Source: Saprospiraceae bacterium
GTDB taxonomy: Bacteria; Bacteroidota; Bacteroidia; Chitinophagales; Saprospiraceae
Length of the DNA: 64,000 nt
Assembly (NCBI GenBank): GCA_013360405.1
Contig: JABWBR010000032.1
Span: 92,498-156,497, forward strand
Direction of reading: 5' to 3'
In this document: positions 20,717 to 29,691 of the stretch, in pieces
Position numbering within the stretch: the first letter of the stretch is position 1
Layout of the letters: each line of letters opens with the position of its first letter
The notes under the pieces: model-generated
Seen by the model: only the letters and a program-made list of their open reading frames with translations
What the model was told of the DNA's origin: nothing
Databases searched by the model: none
Made by a program: the position numbers and the translations under genes

Positions 20717-23013
20717 ACAACTTCGTGTTTTTCTCTCCCTCCCTCTCTCTCTCCCTCCCTCCCTCTCACTCTCACCTGCCCATCCTCATAATCCACCAGC
20801 AGTGTAGTACCCGCAGTGTCGGGATATTCCAACAGCCAGCGTGCCAGTGGGTTTACTACAATTTGTTCTATGGCGCGTTGCAGGGGGCGCGCGCCGTAGC
20901 GTTCATCGAAACCGATCTGCACCAGGTGAGCCACGAGGGGCTCAGAAAACTGCAACGTGAGGCCTCTTTTTGAAAACCCTTCCCGCAAGGGCAATTCCTC
21001 CAACTCTTTGCGCGCAATAAGGCCGATCTCCGCTTCCGCAAGGGGCTGGAAATACAGGATATGGTCGATTCTGTTGACAAATTCGGGGCGGAAGAAATCT
21101 TCGATGGCGGACAGGTATTTGCTCGTATCCAGCGGGTCCTTCTGAAAGGAAATTGTCGGGCGCTCGGAGGCGCCCAGGTTGGAGGTCATGATGATGATCG
21201 TATTGCGGAAATTGACGCTCCGGCCGTAAAAATCGGTGAGCATGCCCTCGTCTAGCAGGTTGAGCAGTATATCAAAAATGAGCGGATGCGCTTTTTCGAC
21301 TTCATCGAGGAGGAGTACGGCAAAAGGTCGTTCTCGTATTTCTTTGACCAATTGGCCGGCCCGTGTTCCGTCGCCCAGCAATCGTTGGATTTGATAGGGC
21401 GATTGAAATTCGCTCATATCTATGCGGATCAGCGGAGAGCGGCGCTGGCCCGCGCCAAAAAAGTAATCGGCCAGCGCTTTGGCACTGGCGGTTTTGCCTA
21501 CTCCGGTCGGGCCTGCAAAAAGCAGCGTGGCAATAGGTTTATGCGGGTTATTTAGGCCCGCCTTAAAGATTTTGACCAGGTTGCAAAGTTGCTCTGTTAC
21601 AGCCGGTTGTCCAATGATCCGGGAATGGAAGAAAGCCCGCAGGGCCTCCTGGTCGAGGTGGAGGTCGTCGCGCAGGAATAACTCGGGCATACCCGATTGG
21701 TTGACAAACTGTGCGATTACGTCGCGGGGTTTGATATGGCTTCGTTTGGCGGCAATAGCATCGCTTACGCATTGCCCCAGAAAGGTAACAGCTTTGCCCG
21801 GAAACCTTTCGTGGGGAAAAAAGCGATTGAGAAGCTGGAAAGCAGTATCGATAGCGCGGGGTTCGAGCTGTATTTTGCGGCTGGCATGTACGTAATCCGC
21901 TAATTGCTGCAGTACTTTGCGCACTTCCGGGATGGGCAATTCCGGTACGTGCACGGCATGGAAGCACAAGGCAAAAGCCGGCAATTTGCGGCGAAGGCGG
22001 TCCCATTCCTGTGGAGTGGCTTCGCCGATGAGTCGCAAGCGCTGCTGTTGCAGGAAGGGCGTGAGAAAGGCAGCCACACTCACTTCGGGGCTCTCCCCGC
22101 CGATATGTTGCAAGCGGGGCAAGTCATCAATCCACAATATGCCGTTGTGTGCCTGTAATTCTTCTACCAGGCTTTCGCAGGTTTCTTCCCATTCTCCCAG
22201 GTATTTCGAGCCGGCGGTAATGCGCTCGGCGGTCATACGCCAGCAGCCCGTGGTTTTGTTTTGCTGCCTCCATTTTTTTACCGCCTGGCGCAGAACGGCG
22301 CTTTTTCCTACGCCGGGCGCGCCGATGATCACTACGTTGGAGCGGGCATTGGTCAGCTTGTCAAAGACCTCTTCTACTTTGTCTTCTAATTGCCAGGCCG
22401 CTTCGGGGGCGATACTCAGGGCTTTTCTTCGCTGTTTTGGCGCCGGGTAGGGTTCTGCCAGCCGGTTTAATACGTTGATCGGGCGGTTATGAATGAAATT
22501 TCCCCAGCTGACACTACGGTTGTAATTGACTTTGAGGGTGATGATATCCAGGGCGGGTTTGGGGTACGACATCATGGAAAATACCTGCTCGGGCTGCGCC
22601 TGATCGAAATAAGAGGTACAAAAGTGCTGCACCAGAGGGGCGAGCTGACCGGCTTCGTAATAATAAAAAAGGCCCTCGAGCAAAGGCAGGTGGCATAAAA
22701 AATGCCCTTCAGCCGTCGGCCCGTATACTACCGGAATGGAGAGATGTAGTTTTTCACCCGACGGATACAAGCCCGATTGGTCGCGGTAAGTAGGCCTAAT
22801 ATTTACGCCGGTCATCAACAGCTTAGGCTCCAGGATATCGGCAAAAGGATAGTCGTTGTGTTTTTTGTATTCCCGCTGCAGGTAATCGGTTATTGTGGCT
22901 TTGAGCGCTGTCAGATTGCTTTCCAATGCCTGGAAGGGGGTGCCCACCAGCATACCCAGCAGGAGGTCTTCCTGGAGCTGAAAATACAGCAATGGATAGC
23001 GCAATTTTTCCAT
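20713..23013 (-). CDS. Clp-like double AAA+ ATPase with atypical N-terminus
   Basis: Protein of 766 residues. The first about 200 residues do not resemble the Clp N domain. AAA module 1 has Walker A IGAPGVGKSAVL, a KYLGEWEE stretch like the ClpB pore loop, and Walker B ILWIDDL. AAA module 2 has Walker A LFAGPTGVGKTASAKAL, Walker B AVLLLDEVEKAHP, sensor TSNLGAS, the arginine-containing FVNRIDHI and sensor 2 YGARPLQRAIEQ. The usual GYVGYEEGG pore loop of module 2 is replaced by a short DGTRAG. It is probably a specialised unfoldase or remodeller, not ClpB or ClpC. The last about 15 residues (REGEREGGREK) come from a CT-rich simple repeat. It overlaps the DUF819 gene by 4 bp. Confidence 0.85.
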   Translation of the reverse strand: MEKLRYPLLYFQLQEDLLLGMLVGTPFQALESNLTALKATITDYLQREYKKHNDYPFADILEPKLLMTGVNIRPTYRDQSGLYPSGEKLHLSIPVVYGPTAEGHFLCHLPLLEGLFYYYEAGQLAPLVQHFCTSYFDQAQPEQVFSMMSYPKPALDIITLKVNYNRSVSWGNFIHNRPINVLNRLAEPYPAPKQRRKALSIAPEAAWQLEDKVEEVFDKLTNARSNVVIIGAPGVGKSAVLRQAVKKWRQQNKTTGCWRMTAERITAGSKYLGEWEETCESLVEELQAHNGILWIDDLPRLQHIGGESPEVSVAAFLTPFLQQQRLRLIGEATPQEWDRLRRKLPAFALCFHAVHVPELPIPEVRKVLQQLADYVHASRKIQLEPRAIDTAFQLLNRFFPHERFPGKAVTFLGQCVSDAIAAKRSHIKPRDVIAQFVNQSGMPELFLRDDLHLDQEALRAFFHSRIIGQPAVTEQLCNLVKIFKAGLNNPHKPIATLLFAGPTGVGKTASAKALADYFFGAGQRRSPLIRIDMSEFQSPYQIQRLLGDGTRAGQLVKEIRERPFAVLLLDEVEKAHPLIFDILLNLLDEGMLTDFYGRSVNFRNTIIIMTSNLGASERPTISFQKDPLDTSKYLSAIEDFFRPEFVNRIDHILYFQPLAEAEIGLIARKELEELPLREGFSKRGLTLQFSEPLVAHLVQIGFDERYGARPLQRAIEQIVVNPLARWLLEYPDTAGTTLLVDYEDGQVRVRGREGEREGGREKHEVV

Positions 23014-23073
23014 AAAAATAATTTTTCCTAAACCACAGTGGTAGTCTCAGACTCTGCGTCTAATGGGAGGTGC

Positions 23074-23106
23074 ATGTTTACTAAACTTCGAAAGTTTAGT
23101 AAACAT
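23074..23106. repeat. Perfect 15-bp-stem hairpin
   Basis: Arms 23074-23088 and 23092-23106 are exactly complementary, with a 3-nt CGA loop. It lies between the rlmI stop and the start of the Clp-like gene, both on the minus strand. There is no T run, so it may be a transcript-end stabiliser or an operator rather than an intrinsic terminator. Confidence 0.7.
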
Positions 23107-23119
23107 AGAAGTTATGTCA

Positions 23120-24298
23120 CTATTCAACATACAACACCAACCCCTTCAAATAAGCTCCCTCCGGGTGAAAACAGTTGACCGGGTGATCGGGTGGTTGCGA
23201 CAACCGGTGCATAACCCGCGCTTGCCTGCCCGATTCCAGTGCGGCGGCTACAATTGTATTATAAAAAAGCGGTTCATCGACCACCTGCGAACAGGAAAAA
23301 GTAAAGAGTATGCCGCCGGGTTTGATTTTTTGCATGGCCATTGCATTGAGGCGTTTGTAGCCCTGTACTGCATTGTGCCTTTTGTCGAGGTGTTTGGCAA
23401 ACGCGGGCGGGTCCACTATCATCAGGTCGTATTCGCCGGTGGCGTTTTTCAGAAAAGGCAATACGTCGGCAGCATAAGCGCGGTGGCGTTCCTGCTGCGT
23501 GACATTAAGCGCCACGTTTTGCTCGACAAGTTCGATGGCTTTTTTCGACACATCGACAGAATCTACGTGCACCGCTCCCGCCTGCAGGGCGTATATCGAA
23601 AAGCCGCCCGAATAGCAGAATGCGTTTAGCACGGTTTTGCCCTTGGCGTATTTGGCACACAAGCTGCGGTTGTCGCGCTGGTCGAGAAAAAAACCGGTTT
23701 TTTGTCCGCCCTCCCAATCTACGAGAAAAGAATGGTCGTTTTCCAGGGCAATGCGCTGAGTGGACATGCCGTGCAGGTAGCCGTTGGCCTCCGTGGCGGC
23801 ATAGCGTTCGGGCAGGGTCTCGGCGCTTTTGTCGTAGACTGCCTCCAGATGCCCACCATACAACTCCAGCAGGGCCTGCGTGATCAGCATCCTGGCCTGG
23901 TGCATACCAATCGAATGGCATTGTATCACCGCCGTGCGGTTATAAATGTCGATAATCAGGCCGGGTAAGCCGTCGCCTTCGGCATGTACGAGGCGGTAGC
24001 AATTGGTATGCGCCGAATGATGAAAGCCCAATTGCTGCCGGTAGTGAAAAGCGCGGCGTAGTTTGTGGGTCCAAAAAGCGGCATCGGTAGGGGAGGGCTC
24101 GTATGCCAGCAACCGCACCGTAATACTCCCGGTTTGGTAGTGGCCGATGGCCAGAAATTGACCCCGGCTATCGAGTACCTGCACTTCATCGCCGTCGACG
24201 GGGTCTCCCTCTATTCGTTGAATTGCACCCGAGAAAACCCAGGGGTGAAAGCGTTGTACCGCGGCTTCTTTATGCGGTTTTAGCCAAATTTTTTTCAT
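23120..24298 (-). CDS. rlmI: 23S rRNA (cytosine-C5)-methyltransferase, RlmI family
   Basis: AdoMet-dependent methylation of a cytosine in 23S rRNA (C1962 in E. coli numbering for RlmI). It has 392 residues, the usual length. An N-terminal PUA domain (about 1-75, WVFSGAIQRIEGDPVDGDEV) precedes the EEHD-like middle region and the Rossmann methyltransferase. AdoMet motif NAFCYSGGFSIYALQAGA is near 228-245, motif IV DPPAFAK near 296 and the catalytic cysteine in FSCSQ near 336. It appears to be a single gene; a run of ten G lies 26 bp upstream of its start. Confidence 0.93.
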   Translation of the reverse strand: MKKIWLKPHKEAAVQRFHPWVFSGAIQRIEGDPVDGDEVQVLDSRGQFLAIGHYQTGSITVRLLAYEPSPTDAAFWTHKLRRAFHYRQQLGFHHSAHTNCYRLVHAEGDGLPGLIIDIYNRTAVIQCHSIGMHQARMLITQALLELYGGHLEAVYDKSAETLPERYAATEANGYLHGMSTQRIALENDHSFLVDWEGGQKTGFFLDQRDNRSLCAKYAKGKTVLNAFCYSGGFSIYALQAGAVHVDSVDVSKKAIELVEQNVALNVTQQERHRAYAADVLPFLKNATGEYDLMIVDPPAFAKHLDKRHNAVQGYKRLNAMAMQKIKPGGILFTFSCSQVVDEPLFYNTIVAAALESGRQARVMHRLSQPPDHPVNCFHPEGAYLKGLVLYVE

Positions 24299-24323
24299 AT
24301 AAATACAAAGGAATAGGGGTATT

Positions 24324-24333
24324 GGGGGGGGGG
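24324..24333. repeat. Homopolymeric G10 tract between divergent genes
   Basis: Ten consecutive G lie 26 bp upstream of rlmI (minus strand) and 138 bp upstream of the small barrel protein gene (plus strand). Such tracts slip easily during replication and can alter promoter spacing. Confidence 0.9.
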
Positions 24334-24342
24334 CGTCATCTT

Positions 24343-24414
24343 TGAAATGAGGATCTGGTTATTTGAGTATTTGATTAAAATCGGATACTCAAATCCTCAA
24401 ATCCTCATGTCTCA
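24343..24414. repeat. Degenerate inverted 8-bp array
   Basis: Units such as ATTTGAGT on the left face ACTCAAAT and CCTCAAAT on the right, with GAGGAT and ATCCTC near the outer ends. The layout is the same inverted-array design as elsewhere in the window, upstream of a plus-strand gene. Confidence 0.65.
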
Positions 24415-24470
24415 AACCCCAAAAACCACAAACCTAATCATTTTTTAACCGCCAATTAAATATAGAAACC

Positions 24471-25046
24471 ATGAAGTTTACCCGGCTAAATTTAATCGCA
24501 ATTGCCCTTTTTACAGTAAGCGTGCTGCAGGCGCAGCGCGACGAATCCCTGTTTGGTCCCCGACATGCAGCTTTTACCGGTATTTGGGGCGGGGTTACCC
24601 ACAATTACAGCGCTTTTGAAGACGATTGGTCGTACCTGCGGGGCGGTCATTTTGGATTTGAATTCGGCAACGCCATCCTGTTGGGCTGGTCGGGCGCCGG
24701 CACGCGCGATGAAGTATCGGTAAACGATGTGACTAGTACGTTTAATTTAAAATACAACGGCTTTTTGGTGGGCTACAGCCCGATGTCGGGCAAAGTTGTT
24801 CACCCCCGGATAAACTTGCTCACCGGTCGCGGCAGACTAAACGTCAACGAAAACGGCGACGACCGCGTGTTTGTGCTGCAGCCTTCGGCTGGTATTGAGG
24901 TAAATGTGTTCCAATGGTTCCGCGTGGGCCTCGAAGGCGGCTATCGGATTGTGGACGGCATCGACAAATCGGCCCTGCGCAGACAAGATGTGTCCAGCCC
25001 CTTTGCCCAATTGGATTTGCGATTTGGGTTTTCGTGGGGGAGGTAA
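24471..25046 (+). CDS. Small outer membrane beta-barrel protein, unknown function
   Basis: Protein of 191 residues with a signal peptide (cleavage near LQAQ, residue 22). The remainder has alternating hydrophobic and polar residues with many Gly and aromatic positions (GGHFGFEFGNAILLGW, FNLKYNGFLVGYSP, FRVGLEGGYRIVDG) and ends FGFSWGR, consistent with about eight strands. Not recognised as a named family. It is convergent with the giant secreted protein gene; a long inverted heptad array separates the two stops. Confidence 0.6.
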   Translation: MKFTRLNLIAIALFTVSVLQAQRDESLFGPRHAAFTGIWGGVTHNYSAFEDDWSYLRGGHFGFEFGNAILLGWSGAGTRDEVSVNDVTSTFNLKYNGFLVGYSPMSGKVVHPRINLLTGRGRLNVNENGDDRVFVLQPSAGIEVNVFQWFRVGLEGGYRIVDGIDKSALRRQDVSSPFAQLDLRFGFSWGR

Positions 25047-25049
25047 GTG

Positions 25050-25138
25050 GTCAGCACTTAGCAGTCAGCAGTCAGCACTCGGCTTCTCAGAACCGAGTGC
25101 TGAGTGCTGAGTGCCGAGTGCTGAGTGCTGAGTGCTAA
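25050..25138. repeat. Inverted 7-bp array (TCAGCAC unit) between convergent genes
   Basis: Left arm units TCAGCAC, TTAGCAG, TCAGCAG, TCAGCAC; right arm units TGAGTGC and CGAGTGC, which are the exact reverse complement of the left unit after rotation. The arms could form a stem of about 30 bp around TTCTCAGAA. It occupies the whole gap between two convergent stops and probably acts as a bidirectional terminator. Confidence 0.9.
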
Positions 25139-25139
25139 T

Positions 25140-28100
25140 TTATTGTTTGACAATTTTAGCTCTTGCCACAATTACAGATTCATAGTGTAAGGAAAGGTAA
25201 TAAACGCCAGATGGGAGCTTTTCCATTTCCATCATCGCTTCTTTAGTTCCGGTGAGCATCTTCCTGGGAAGGACTTCAATGCCTAGTGCATTTATTGCAC
25301 GGATCTCAAATGGGCCGGTCAGATCCTTGGAGATGATCTCTATCTTGAGATCTCCATCGGTTGGATTGGGCGATAAAGTCCAATCGAGATTGGGACTCCA
25401 CACGTCATTCGTGGCAACAACAATGCATTGAATAAGCGTAATGTCGGCCTGTTTCGAGCAGGGGCCGCAGGTGGCTTCAATTGTATAGGTGCCTGCTTTA
25501 TCTACAATTACTGTCGCACCATTAGCTGAGCCCACAATATTCCCATCGGGGGTGGTCCATTGGTAGGTGCAACCCGAAGGCTGTTGATTGAGAAAGACGA
25601 CTTCCAATTGCCTTTGGCCCGGACCGCAAAGAAAACAGGGACCTGCCACGAGGACATCCCAAGGTTTTGGCACATTTACCACAACTGATTTTACTACTTG
25701 CCCTTCGCAACAATTGTCTTTTATAATCACATAATAATTACCGGGCATTTTATCCGGCAAATCTGTATGGGTATAAATGGCTGGTGAGGAAGTATACGTA
25801 TTGGAATGCAGGAGGGTTGTGTCTTTGTACCATTCTACGGTGTAGTTGCAATTGCAAATACCGCCGGCAGTACAGGGTGCGAAATGCACCGTCATATCTA
25901 CTTCGTCGGTGGAACAAATAGGAGAAAATTGTGCAGTAAAAGATGTGATGGTTAAAGGTGTTTTTACATCAATCATTAAATCCACCACGTCGACCGGGCA
26001 GCCGCCACCAACTTGTTTTTGAATTCTATACCAAGTATCGGCATACAATTTATTAGTGTTATACAAGGGGTTCATATTGCCGGCATCAGACAGGAGGGAA
26101 TAGGTTGTTCCATTAGTGCTTATCCACCACTCCCACATAGGCGTATCGCCTGCGCACTCGGGCGTATAGCGTAGGGTAGCGTCCTCACCGGGGCAAAATG
26201 GCATAGCCTCGACGGGGTCCATTACCAGTGTGCCCACCGGCGCGTTGTTGTTGAACAGGCGGAAAGTAGTAGAGCAGGAACTGGTACCGCAGGGGCCGGA
26301 AATTTGAGCAGTAAAAACATGGTCAAAGTAACAATCTGAAGAAGATCCCAAAAAGCCGAGGGCCGGCGGCTGGTAGGTCAGCCCTGTGGCGCCAAAAATA
26401 GGTCCGTTGGCATTATACCACTGCACGGTATAAGTACACGTTGTAGTGGACGAATTGATATTCAACGTTAAGGGGCCGGGAACGATGGGGGAGCCGGTAT
26501 AGCAGTATTCCTGCCCACCGCTGATTGAACACTCCACCGGCTCGCATAGCGCCACGGTTATCACATTGGTAGTGAGAATAGTGCAGGGGCCTGCATCGTT
26601 GTTCTGTATGACTTCTGCATACACGCAAATATCACCGGTAAAGTATTGGGTGAACAGCTCCAAGTCATCGCAAAAAGCAACAGGGTCGGTAATTACCAGG
26701 AACGGATCGCCCCAGTCAGCCGGGGGGCATGGCGCGGGGGCGACATACCAGTTGACTTGGGTGATGTTGTCGAGATCGCTACACCCGACCAGTGGTATCT
26801 GGACTACCGCGCCCTTGCAAATCTGCACTTCTTCCAGACCGACCGACTCGCAACAAGGCAAAGCCTGGCTTGCAGAAACCAGACAGGGCGTAGCAAGGCA
26901 GTCGCATGTCAAAGACACCTGGAAGCTAACAGAAGTGGGAACAGGAGGGCCAGTTATCATAAAAGTCCCGGTTATGGCGCCTACATTGCCGGTCCAGCTC
27001 TCAGCCTGCGACTGAATGACAACATTGGGTGTAAGAGAATTGGCCACCAGCCCACAGTTCATGGATGGATCAGATTCACCGGAGAGATTATTGACCAGGA
27101 AGGTAAACTCGAAAATATCGGGGTCTTCCGTGCAACTTATCTCAAATCCGGCAGACTCGGCGCAAATGCAATTCACGGTAACTGTATATGTGCAAACATT
27201 AGTATTGCCTGCCATATCGGTAGCCGTACAGGTGATTGTCGTCTGTCCACAGGAAAGAATTACCTCTTCCGGCATATCGCAACTGACCGTAGCCATGGGG
27301 CAATTGTCGGAAACACCTGTCGGCGGCAGAAGTAAAACGATGGGGGTTTCGCAAATCTGGATATCCGTGTAGATGTCTGCCGGGCAAATTGCAACCGGCG
27401 GTTCGAAGTCTTCTATCCTGACTTCGAAAAAGCAGGTTCCGACATTCCCCATAGGATCTTCCACCGTACAAATCACCACGTAGGCTCCTTTAGGCAGCGT
27501 TGGCGGCAGCGGCGAGCCGTTAACCTCACATTTCACTATCAGGTCCGCATTAGAGAAGCAATTGTCGGTGTAGGTCAGATAAGTTCCGTCCATGGTGGCA
27601 AAACACTCGCCCGGGTCGGTGGGAAGCAACAAGTCGTTGCAAATGACCACCGGTGGTATCTGATCCTGGGCTTGGACTGTCGCCTGATAGGTTTCCGAGC
27701 AGCCATCCGCATCGGTAACCGTGAGACAGACGCTGTGAGGCAGAATGTCCGGCAAGGTCCAACTGGGGTTTTGCGAGGTAGCGTCCACCATGCCGTCGCA
27801 ATCGAAATCCCATTCGTAGGCCAGAGGAGCTGTGCCGGATGACTGGTTAATGAAGTCTATTGTAAAACATTCGACAGAAAAAGAGAAAAGCGCAGTGATG
27901 CTACAGGTTTCACAAATAGCATTGCAGCTGAACGACAGGTTGTCAGTAACCATCATGGTGGTAAAAGGCGGCTCAGGAGGAACGGGGGCAAGAACTTCCC
28001 TCAGAAATGCCAGGGGAGTGAAGGAGATGGGGCTCTGTGGATAGGGCGTCAGACAGGTGTTATTGGAAAGGTCGAGATCCAGCGTGGCGACCAATTTGTT

Positions 28101-29672
28101 AAAGGGCCTTGAAGTAAGCGGGCTTAACTTTCTGGCATCTGCGTAAAAAATGGCATCCAATGCGGGCGTCACGTCAATATGCCCCATCGGGACTACCGAT
28201 CCTCCATCGTTCAGGTATGCCGAAATATCGTGCTGAAGAGCGGTCCCGGTATTGATTACCCTGTTGATCACGTAATTATCCGTGCCGTCTTTCAGGGGGC
28301 CGACTGCGTAAATCCGGCCATTGGCGTCCAACCCGACCTCCTGAAACTCCTTGATGTCCGGATACCTGAGACCGTATTGGGGGGCGTATGAATTGTCCAG
28401 GATGATGAGGATGGCTTCGCCTGCCCCGAAGTCGGTGCCGCCTACCAACACCTGGCCATTGGGCAGTTCCAATCCCTCATACAGGTCGAAGTCGGCAGTG
28501 TGAAATTCCCTTACTAACCCCTGTACTCCATTGAATGAATTGATTGGTAATAATAGCCCATCATTATCGGGAATATCGTTCCCGGTCAGGACCAAGTCCT
28601 GTCCTTTTTCAAAAAAACCCCTGGAGCACTCATATTCGTTACCCGGAAAGGTATCGTACTTTCTCACCCAATTTACAGTCAGCCCGGCGTTGATATTGAA
28701 CACCACCGGGACATCCCAATAGGAAGGCGGCGGTGGAAAAGCCGGGAGGGGGTCAGGGTTCCTTGTGCCCAATACGTAGTACGGAAACTGGGGATTGGGA
28801 GGGTTGGAATGCCGAAGTATTTGGGAAAAGCCCTCCCTTCCAACCTGGTTATAAAATTTGGAGGCCAGGATATTCCCCTGATCGTCGAATTTCACTAACA
28901 CGGATCTATTGTCCAAAAACATGGTGGGCGTTTGAAAAGGGGTCGTCCTGCCGACGCAAATAAAAGCGTCTTCCTCCGGGATGTAGGCGAAATCGGTGAA
29001 ATAGGTAGGGTCTCTCATTATCTTTTGCCAGACGAGGGAGCCGTTGTTTATGTCGTATTTTGAAAAAACGGCGTATTCGGGGCCACCCGTTATGTATTCC
29101 TTCACCCCGGCGACATACACCCCGTCGTTAAATGCATGGATACGAGTTATGGCCACGACGCTCGTGGAGTCATCGCCGCATAGCACCGTCCATTCTGAGG
29201 GAATGCCGCAAGCGAGGTTTTTTGTAAATGAATAATCACAAGGGTCAACCGCAGGTATCGCACTATTGATAAAACTCACCCGGAAAAATGCGTCTAAAGG
29301 AGGCTGGGGGCCGTTGGCCAGACAAATGGTGCCCAGCAAAACAGGTGCGCCCAAAGTGGGTGGACTGACAAGTGGCACCGACGAATTGACGGTTACGAAG
29401 TTGTTGGCTGCATTGACACTGGCGGTCAGATTGGCATTTGCCATGCTCACACTTACTACTTCCGAGCCTTGGGCCGGTATCCAGTTGGTGTTGATGGTAA
29501 TCCTGTTGTACCCCATTGCCAGGCAGGGGATGGAGCCACCAGCGTCTTCCAGCGTGTAATGCATCTGGTAGCAACAATCAGAGGTCTCTGTGAATGTCAT
29601 CTCGCAAATGCATTGGGCGCTTATTTGAGCTGACAATATAAGTGCGGCAAAAAGTATGAATAGATTTTTCAT
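25140..29672 (-). CDS. Giant secreted protein with PKD and HYR domains and T9SS sorting domain
   Basis: Protein of 1510 residues if started at the Met at 29672, which gives a clean signal peptide (MKNLFILFAALILSAQISAQ). The N-terminal half includes a propeller-like region with repeated DNGS/GNI segments (about 175-560). A PKD-like domain follows near 605-680 (AYEWDFDCDGMVDATSQNP, ending CLTVTDADGCSETY) and two HYR domains near 685-845 (PPVVICND, PPVAICPAD with TCTATDMAGNTN). Ig-like repeats rich in Cys pairs continue to about 1420. The last 75 residues (LSPNPTDGDLKIEI ... LPSGVYYLSLHYE) are a type A T9SS sorting domain, so it should be exported and attached to the surface. Role: probably adhesion or matrix binding. 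Confidence 0.85.
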   Translation of the reverse strand: MKNLFILFAALILSAQISAQCICEMTFTETSDCCYQMHYTLEDAGGSIPCLAMGYNRITINTNWIPAQGSEVVSVSMANANLTASVNAANNFVTVNSSVPLVSPPTLGAPVLLGTICLANGPQPPLDAFFRVSFINSAIPAVDPCDYSFTKNLACGIPSEWTVLCGDDSTSVVAITRIHAFNDGVYVAGVKEYITGGPEYAVFSKYDINNGSLVWQKIMRDPTYFTDFAYIPEEDAFICVGRTTPFQTPTMFLDNRSVLVKFDDQGNILASKFYNQVGREGFSQILRHSNPPNPQFPYYVLGTRNPDPLPAFPPPPSYWDVPVVFNINAGLTVNWVRKYDTFPGNEYECSRGFFEKGQDLVLTGNDIPDNDGLLLPINSFNGVQGLVREFHTADFDLYEGLELPNGQVLVGGTDFGAGEAILIILDNSYAPQYGLRYPDIKEFQEVGLDANGRIYAVGPLKDGTDNYVINRVINTGTALQHDISAYLNDGGSVVPMGHIDVTPALDAIFYADARKLSPLTSRPFNKLVATLDLDLSNNTCLTPYPQSPISFTPLAFLREVLAPVPPEPPFTTMMVTDNLSFSCNAICETCSITALFSFSVECFTIDFINQSSGTAPLAYEWDFDCDGMVDATSQNPSWTLPDILPHSVCLTVTDADGCSETYQATVQAQDQIPPVVICNDLLLPTDPGECFATMDGTYLTYTDNCFSNADLIVKCEVNGSPLPPTLPKGAYVVICTVEDPMGNVGTCFFEVRIEDFEPPVAICPADIYTDIQICETPIVLLLPPTGVSDNCPMATVSCDMPEEVILSCGQTTITCTATDMAGNTNVCTYTVTVNCICAESAGFEISCTEDPDIFEFTFLVNNLSGESDPSMNCGLVANSLTPNVVIQSQAESWTGNVGAITGTFMITGPPVPTSVSFQVSLTCDCLATPCLVSASQALPCCESVGLEEVQICKGAVVQIPLVGCSDLDNITQVNWYVAPAPCPPADWGDPFLVITDPVAFCDDLELFTQYFTGDICVYAEVIQNNDAGPCTILTTNVITVALCEPVECSISGGQEYCYTGSPIVPGPLTLNINSSTTTCTYTVQWYNANGPIFGATGLTYQPPALGFLGSSSDCYFDHVFTAQISGPCGTSSCSTTFRLFNNNAPVGTLVMDPVEAMPFCPGEDATLRYTPECAGDTPMWEWWISTNGTTYSLLSDAGNMNPLYNTNKLYADTWYRIQKQVGGGCPVDVVDLMIDVKTPLTITSFTAQFSPICSTDEVDMTVHFAPCTAGGICNCNYTVEWYKDTTLLHSNTYTSSPAIYTHTDLPDKMPGNYYVIIKDNCCEGQVVKSVVVNVPKPWDVLVAGPCFLCGPGQRQLEVVFLNQQPSGCTYQWTTPDGNIVGSANGATVIVDKAGTYTIEATCGPCSKQADITLIQCIVVATNDVWSPNLDWTLSPNPTDGDLKIEIISKDLTGPFEIRAINALGIEVLPRKMLTGTKEAMMEMEKLPSGVYYLSLHYESVIVARAKIVKQ

Positions 29673-29691
29673 TGCTTTGGAAATTTTTGGA

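Noticed and set aside
20713..23013. ClpV of a type VI secretion system
   Set aside because: No other type VI genes are present, and the N-terminal region and module-2 pore loop do not match ClpV.
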